DNA from: CAZSHX01 sp964606895
GTDB taxonomy: Bacteria; Bacteroidota; Ignavibacteria; Kapaibacteriales; UBA2268
Assembly (NCBI GenBank): GCA_964606895.1
Contig: CAZSHX010000104.1
Location: 1-11,236 of the forward strand
DNA length: 11,236 nucleotides
Direction of reading: 5' to 3'
The notes below the pieces were generated by a model. The model was given only the letters and a program-made list of their open reading frames with translations. It was not told the origin of the DNA and did not search any database. Positions 6,678 to 11,236 of this stretch are shown piece by piece. Position numbers and translations under genes: made by a program. Position 1 is the first letter of the stretch; each line of letters opens with the position of its first letter.

Positions 6678-9600
6678 TCATTTATTTTCTAAACCCAAAA
6701 TTCTTCTTTTGGCAGTTTTGCCGTAATCGTCATCAGCCCTTAATGTGATAAGTGCCTGATATGCTTCAATCGCTAAATCTTTTTTCTCAAGTTTTTCGTA
6801 ACATTCGCCAAGGTTTAAAAGTCCGAGCGAGAACCAATCCTCATACCCCGAAAATTTCTCCCGTACTGCAATAAATGCCTTCACTGCATCTTCGTATTTA
6901 TTCTCTCTCATTTTTATCTCGCCGATGCGGTACTGTGCTTCTGCGGCAATGGTCGGATTCTCAATTCTTGCGGCAAGCACTTCAAAAACGGCAAGTGATG
7001 AATCGAGCGGTCCGCTGATGCGGTAATACATCGCTATCCGATAAAGACTTTGGTCGGCATAGTCCATGCCTTTGTATTTTTCTGATACTTCGCGGAAAAT
7101 CCTAAGCGAAGAAACCGTATCGCCCATTGAAAGTTTGATGACCGCTCTTTCAAATCCAGCCTGAGCCGAGCTCTGACTTTCGGGATAAAGTTCCTGCGTT
7201 TTCCTGAAAAGAGAATCGGCGGCAACAACATCAGTTTTCATTTTTCTGATTAATGCCACTTCGAGCATACTTTGCGGAGCGTAATCGCTTTTTGAATATT
7301 TTTTCTGAATATCTCTGAATGTCTGCTCTGCTTTGTCGGGGTCGTTCAAGTTCAGATAGCTTTTGCCCATCCAGAAAAGAGCCTCGGCATTTTTATCGCT
7401 TTCGGGATATTTTTTGATGAAGCTTTCATATTCGGAAACTGCATCTTTGTAGTTTTTGCCTGTATAAAACATCTCGCCTTTTTTGAATACAAAATCGGCG
7501 GCAAATGGTGAAGTAGGATTAGTTTCAACAAATTTATCTGCTATTTTGATTGCCTCTTCGTTCTGACCGAGCGAAAGGAAGCAGTCCTGCATACTTTTCA
7601 ATGCTTCGGGAGCAAGTGCATCGCTCGGATAGCTTTCAACAACATGCTTGTAGGCTCCGATTGCTTTTTCGAAATTTCCCTGATTGTAATAACAATCCCC
7701 GATTGCATAGAATGCTCTCGGCACAAGTGTCGAGTTCGGATAAGCCTGAGTAAGGAACTGGAAATCATCAACCGCTTCGCCGTATTTTTTCTGCTGAAAT
7801 CTTATCCAGCCCGTCAGATAAAGAGCATGTGCCGAATATGAAGATTTGGAATATCTTCTGACGAATGCCAGCAGAGACGTTACGGCTTCTTCCATCTGCC
7901 CCATTCTGTAGTAAGCATGGCAAAGCTGATAGGCACTGTATTGTCCTTCTTCACTGCTTGGGGCTCTTTCGGCGGCTCTTTTGTAGCAGGCGGCGGCATT
8001 TTTATAGTCGCGTGTGATGTAATATCCGTCTCCCTGACGGGTTAGTACCTCAAGTCCGTATTTAGAATCGGGAAATTCCATCAGCATTTTATTAAATGTT
8101 TCGGAGGATTGTTTGAAATTCTTAAGTCTGAAATTTGACCAGCCCAAACCATAGTAGGCTTCCTCGCGAAGTTCACTTTTCGGATACATAGTAATCAGAG
8201 ATTCATATTTTTCGGCTGAATTATTCAGCAGATCGGAACGGTAGTAAGCCTCGGCAAGCCAGAAAAGTGCCTGATCGGTTCGTGAGTCATTTTTATTATC
8301 CCCGATGAAAGCAAGAAGGGGAGGCACAGCCTCGGAATTTCTCAAACTTCTGACGAGCGAAATTCCCTGTTTCAAACGGCTTTCGGAAATGAACCAGTTT
8401 TTTTGAGGCATAAAAATAAATGAGCTTTTCAAGGCAAGCTGTTCGGCTATTTTGTACTCGTTCACTGCCTTATCCCACTTTTTGAGTTCGAGCAAAGTGG
8501 CACCCAAAAGCAGATGAATTCTGACCGAAATATTTGCGTCGGGCGATTCGCGGTCGGCTCTTTCCAAAGACCTGCGTGCATTTTCGAAATCTTTGGCTTC
8601 GTAGTAAATCTGTCCGAGTTCGAGCAAAGACTGTGCAAGAAACGGGAAATTAGCCTGAACCGAAAGACTCGAAAATTCTTTCTGAGCAGATTGAACGTCG
8701 CCGCTTCTTTTCAGTGCTATTGCCCTGTAGAGCTGTGCAATTGCAGAAATTCGCGAATTATCATCTTTAATTGATGCTATTATGGCATCGTAAAATTTTA
8801 TGGCTTTGTCAAATTCATCTTTGTTGATTAAAGCCCAGCCTGCACCCAAGCGAACATAGTTCAGCAGGTCGGATTCGGAAAAAGTCGAAAGAAAAGATTC
8901 GAACACAATCAAAGCTTGGTCGTAATTTCCCTGAATATTGTATGATTCGCCCTTCAGGTACAAAATTTCTTCGCTGGCATGCTCCACATAGCTTTGCTCC
9001 TGATACTTCGAATAAGCAGTATCTTTGGAAATCAGTTTCTGCCAGAGGTTTTCCGTGAAGTCAAGCACCATAAGTGCAGAATTGAAATCCCTGAGAATCA
9101 GGCAATTATTCACTTCGCGGATTTTTGACGCAATCAGGCAATTCGAATAAGGATAAACTTTAGCAACTGTTCTGAAATACGTGAGGGCATTATCGTACTG
9201 CCTGTTAATTTCCGAAATCAAACCGAGGGCAAAGAGTGCATCGTCTGAATATTTTTGGGAAGGATATTTCCTGTAGCACTCTTCGAAAAGAGGCTGTGCT
9301 TCCTGATATTCTCCTTTTTGGGCAAGCGTTACTGCACGCCAGAAAAGAGCATCCTGTGCATAAATGAAATAGACAGAATCCATACGGACAGCAAATTCTT
9401 TATCTGAAATTTCCTTGGCTTTTGCAAAAAGCTTTTCGGCTGTAGCATATTTTTTTGTTTCGAAGGCAATGTAAGCTCTGAACAAAGCAACTGACGAAAG
9501 ATAGGGAGAATTGGGATTGTTATTGATGAAATCTTCCAGCCGCCTGTCGGCAAACTTGAAATTTCCTTGAATATAGTCCATTTTGGCAGAAAGCAGAGCA

Positions 9601-9809
9601 GTCCTGCCGTTTTCGTCCAGTTCGGGGAACTGCAAAATGTCAGCTAAGAGCGATTCTTCAGCCTTTTTCAGCAAAAGATTGTCATATAGCTTTTGAGTGA
9701 CCAAAAGGTTCGAACCGCTAAATTCATAAAGCGGCTGAACAATCTGCGAATTGCAGTTGAACGAAAATATTATTATCAGCGATACAAGTAAAATCAGTCT
9801 ATTCTTCAT
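6678..9809 (-). CDS. Large periplasmic TPR-repeat protein (YbgF/BamD-like repeats)
   Basis: This 1043-aa protein starts with a signal peptide (1 to about 21, core LILLVSLIIIFSF). The Cys in FNCNSQ does not fit a good lipobox, so a soluble or loosely attached periplasmic form is more likely than a lipoprotein. From about 45 to 1040 it is almost entirely tetratricopeptide repeats, at least a dozen. Examples are around 390-420 (GQIYYEAKDFENARRSLERA), 697-728 (GDCYYNQGNFEKAIGAYKHV), 808-840 and 955-990 (RIGEIKMRENKYEDAVKAF). Many carry the YP-S or YPES turn of the YbgF/BamD type. Such proteins are protein-protein scaffolds, often in outer-membrane or peptidoglycan-linked complexes. It is the first gene of the operon; the barrel gene's chosen start is 55 nt downstream. 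A putative -10 (TATAAA, 9832-9827) precedes it. Function beyond scaffolding is unknown. Confidence 0.9.
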   Translation of the reverse strand: MKNRLILLVSLIIIFSFNCNSQIVQPLYEFSGSNLLVTQKLYDNLLLKKAEESLLADILQFPELDENGRTALLSAKMDYIQGNFKFADRRLEDFINNNPNSPYLSSVALFRAYIAFETKKYATAEKLFAKAKEISDKEFAVRMDSVYFIYAQDALFWRAVTLAQKGEYQEAQPLFEECYRKYPSQKYSDDALFALGLISEINRQYDNALTYFRTVAKVYPYSNCLIASKIREVNNCLILRDFNSALMVLDFTENLWQKLISKDTAYSKYQEQSYVEHASEEILYLKGESYNIQGNYDQALIVFESFLSTFSESDLLNYVRLGAGWALINKDEFDKAIKFYDAIIASIKDDNSRISAIAQLYRAIALKRSGDVQSAQKEFSSLSVQANFPFLAQSLLELGQIYYEAKDFENARRSLERADRESPDANISVRIHLLLGATLLELKKWDKAVNEYKIAEQLALKSSFIFMPQKNWFISESRLKQGISLVRSLRNSEAVPPLLAFIGDNKNDSRTDQALFWLAEAYYRSDLLNNSAEKYESLITMYPKSELREEAYYGLGWSNFRLKNFKQSSETFNKMLMEFPDSKYGLEVLTRQGDGYYITRDYKNAAACYKRAAERAPSSEEGQYSAYQLCHAYYRMGQMEEAVTSLLAFVRRYSKSSYSAHALYLTGWIRFQQKKYGEAVDDFQFLTQAYPNSTLVPRAFYAIGDCYYNQGNFEKAIGAYKHVVESYPSDALAPEALKSMQDCFLSLGQNEEAIKIADKFVETNPTSPFAADFVFKKGEMFYTGKNYKDAVSEYESFIKKYPESDKNAEALFWMGKSYLNLNDPDKAEQTFRDIQKKYSKSDYAPQSMLEVALIRKMKTDVVAADSLFRKTQELYPESQSSAQAGFERAVIKLSMGDTVSSLRIFREVSEKYKGMDYADQSLYRIAMYYRISGPLDSSLAVFEVLAARIENPTIAAEAQYRIGEIKMRENKYEDAVKAFIAVREKFSGYEDWFSLGLLNLGECYEKLEKKDLAIEAYQALITLRADDDYGKTAKRRILGLENK

Positions 9810-10132
9810 ATTTCTTTTAGATTTTGTTTATAATTCATAAACTTACGGATGCCGCAAAAAAAGCATCTAATCTAACTTTACAGCATAAATAAAAACAATG
9901 GAAACCAAAAAGATAACTGACTCCCCCCGAAGTGAAGTTATTTTTTTCAAAATAGTAATTATGCCGCTTTTAAAAATAATCAAAATTTGCAAGAAAATCA
10001 ACAATTTAATAATATTTCATTCATAATTTCTTCTTTTTATAGTAATGTATAGTTTTTCTTGCAGTTTTGCCGTAAAGTTGTTAAGTTGTAAAAGATACTG
10101 TTAATTATTTTAAAAATGATGGGTCACAGCCT
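9810..10132. other. Divergent intergenic region between the envelope operon and the plus-strand secreted genes
   Basis: No gene is seen. The region must carry the promoters of both directions. On the minus strand TATAAA (9832-9827) has TTG (in TTTGCGG) about 22 nt upstream, a fair -10 with a poor -35. On the plus strand TTGTTA (10078-10083) and TTAATT (10101-10106) are 17 nt apart, a weak match. A GATGC/GCATC pair (9848-9867) forms only a 5-bp stem. A T-run near 9950 follows an imperfect repeat, but no gene ends there. GGGTCACAGC (10121-10130) matches one arm of the palindrome at 364-381. Promoter assignments are low confidence. Confidence 0.55.
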
Positions 10133-10882
10133 ATGAAAAAGCACATTTTTGTTTTTGCAATCCTGCTTTGCTTCCTCTTTGCAGGAAAATTATTCGCTGT
10201 GAATGACTCGTGTTTGAAACTACTATGGCCTGACGACGGTCAAAATTATAATCCCGATTTTATCTGCATTGACACCTGCAAAGATTCACCTTCTTATGGC
10301 GATTGGTTCCAGAGCGGGACTTGGACCATTGGTTTTAAAAAGTTTATATTTAAAGATTCGTTAGATAGAGGAGATGAAGCTTACATTAAAGACATAGACT
10401 CAGTCAATTTTCCTGAATTTTATATCGCTTTTAAAATAATCGAAGAAAAGTTCGGGTTTCTGACTTTCCACAGAGACCCATATGTATGTGCCAATCAAGC
10501 TGATTATTTTTTTTACCAAGCACCCTGCCTTAATGTGTTTTTTAATAGACTAAGCCGAACAAAAGACATAGAGTCTTACTTGTGGAAATTACCAGACATT
10601 AAGTTCGTTTGGATGACTAATTGGCCTGTTCAATCAGAGGTTTACGAAAAAAATGATAATGACTGTTTAACGATTAAGCAAACCACGGAAGATATATTGC
10701 ACGTCAATTTCTGCGACAAAATAATTGAAGATAATAAAATTTCGATTTATAATGTACTTGGAGAATGTGTTTTAAATATGGTAATACAAAGTAGAGAAAT
10801 TGAAATTGATGTAAGCAGATTGGAAAAAGGAATATATTTTGTGCGGCTGGGAAATAAACTCTTCAAGATTGTAAAGATATAA
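10133..10882 (+). CDS. Secreted protein with T9SS-like C-terminal domain, first of a tandem pair
   Basis: This is a 249-aa protein of unknown function. Residues 1-22 are a signal peptide (MKKHIFVFAILLCFLFAGKL, then FA; cleavage after Ala22). The mature part (23-175) is rich in Cys, Trp and aromatic residues (Cys27, Cys45, Cys49, Cys119, Cys132), which suggests disulfides; no known domain is recognised. Residues about 178-249 resemble a T9SS sorting domain: ISIYNVLGE, IDVSRLEKGIYFVRLGNK and a KIVKI end, close to the end of the protein at 201-1499. The usual PNP motif near the domain start is missing (CLTIKQTTEDILHVNF instead), so secretion by T9SS is likely but not certain. The ATG has no clear Shine-Dalgarno site; a tiny frame (MMGHSL from 10116) ends with its TGA overlapping this ATG. 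A paralogue follows 87 nt downstream. Confidence 0.87.
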   Translation: MKKHIFVFAILLCFLFAGKLFAVNDSCLKLLWPDDGQNYNPDFICIDTCKDSPSYGDWFQSGTWTIGFKKFIFKDSLDRGDEAYIKDIDSVNFPEFYIAFKIIEEKFGFLTFHRDPYVCANQADYFFYQAPCLNVFFNRLSRTKDIESYLWKLPDIKFVWMTNWPVQSEVYEKNDNDCLTIKQTTEDILHVNFCDKIIEDNKISIYNVLGECVLNMVIQSREIEIDVSRLEKGIYFVRLGNKLFKIVKI

Positions 10883-10969
10883 GGAAAGAAATGTTTTTTG
10901 GGTGGCAACAAGACTAAAAAGGCAATTGTAGTACAATGGAAAAGTCAAAAATAAATAATGGTTAACAAT
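10883..10969 (+). other. Spacer between the tandem paralogues
   Basis: These 87 nt hold no gene. ATTGTA-G-TACAAT (10925-10937) is a 6-bp palindrome without a following T-run, so not a convincing terminator. Co-transcription of both paralogues is plausible. The spacer is not similar to the sequence before the first paralogue, so the duplicated unit seems to begin near the start codon. Confidence 0.5.
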
Positions 10970-11236
10970 ATGAAAAAGCACATTTATGTTTTTGCAACCC
11001 TGCTTTGCTTCCTCTTTGCAGGAAAATTATTTGCTGTGAATGATTCATGCCTGGCACTTTATTGTCCGAACGATGGAGTAAACTTTAATCCTGATTATAT
11101 TTGCATTGATACATGCATGGAATCTCCAACTTTTGGCGATTGGTTTCAAAAAGGAACCTGGACTATCGGTTTCAAAAAGTATTTTTTTAGAGATTCAATG
11201 AACGATGGGACATCCAGGCACTTAAAAGACTTAGAC
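10970..11236 (+). CDS. Partial second copy of the tandem secreted protein
   Basis: An ATG at 10970 opens a frame of 89 codons that is still open at the window end. It aligns without gaps to the first 89 residues of the gene at 10133, with 63 identical (about 71%). The signal peptide (MKKHIYVFATLLCFLFAGKL) is nearly the same, and the cysteines at 27, 45 and 49 and the blocks NPDYICIDTC and GTWTIGFKK are shared. A full-length copy would be near 250 aa with a sorting domain, but that lies outside the window. It is a secreted protein of unknown function, part of a lineage-specific tandem family. Confidence 0.88.
   Translation, partial: MKKHIYVFATLLCFLFAGKLFAVNDSCLALYCPNDGVNFNPDYICIDTCMESPTFGDWFQKGTWTIGFKKYFFRDSMNDGTSRHLKDLD

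Noticed and set aside
9917..9955. Imperfect repeat followed by a T-run, terminator-like on the plus strand
   Set aside because: The stem is poorly paired and no plus-strand gene ends upstream of it.
10896..10905. TTTGGGTGG matching the tail of the palindromic repeat at 305-313
   Set aside because: Only nine bases match and no arms are present, so chance is the simplest explanation.
10772..10981. 69-aa minus-strand frame across the end of the first tandem gene
   Set aside because: It overlaps the conserved sorting-domain coding region and has low-complexity composition.
1..11236. CRISPR array, tRNA, rRNA or insertion sequence
   Set aside because: No regularly spaced repeats, no tRNA-like cloverleaf or rRNA motifs, and no transposase-like protein were seen on either strand.

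Overview
The window looks like chromosome of an AT-rich Bacteroidota/Chlorobi-group bacterium, most likely an Ignavibacteria or Kapabacteria relative. Two secreted proteins end in type IX secretion (T9SS, Por) sorting domains with the endings GVYFVRVGNKVGKFVKI and GIYFVRLGNKLFKIVKI. There is also a plug-less TonB-dependent-receptor-like barrel and a SPOR protein, and the palindromic repeats seem typical of that lineage. This placement is inference from motifs; no rRNA or marker gene is present.

Layout. Positions 1-200 are non-coding and hold a strong inverted repeat and a decayed palindromic repeat. Positions 201-1499 (minus) encode a secreted T9SS-cargo protein whose sorting domain carries two small palindromic DNA elements in frame. 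Positions 1698-9809 (minus) form one compact six-gene cluster. In transcription order it encodes a 1043-aa periplasmic TPR-repeat protein, an outer-membrane beta-barrel, a SPOR-domain inner-membrane protein, a TonB-type energy transducer, a 58-aa two-helix membrane protein that is easy to miss, and a HAD-family phosphatase. Gene junctions are tight: TAA-GTA-GTG, TAATG and TGATG. Positions 9810-10132 are a divergent intergenic region. Positions 10133-10882 and 10970 to the window end (plus) encode two tandem paralogous secreted proteins; the first ends in a T9SS-like domain and the second is cut by the window edge.

How the genes may work together. The six-gene cluster has parts for every layer of a diderm envelope: a TonB-like protein and a SPOR protein anchored in the inner membrane, a SPOR domain expected to bind peptidoglycan, a very long TPR scaffold in the periplasm, and a barrel in the outer membrane. 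No ExbB or ExbD is encoded here. I infer a trans-envelope assembly of unknown cargo or function, and this is the best candidate here for an undescribed system. The flanking genes are surface or secreted proteins of unknown function, probably exported by a T9SS encoded elsewhere.
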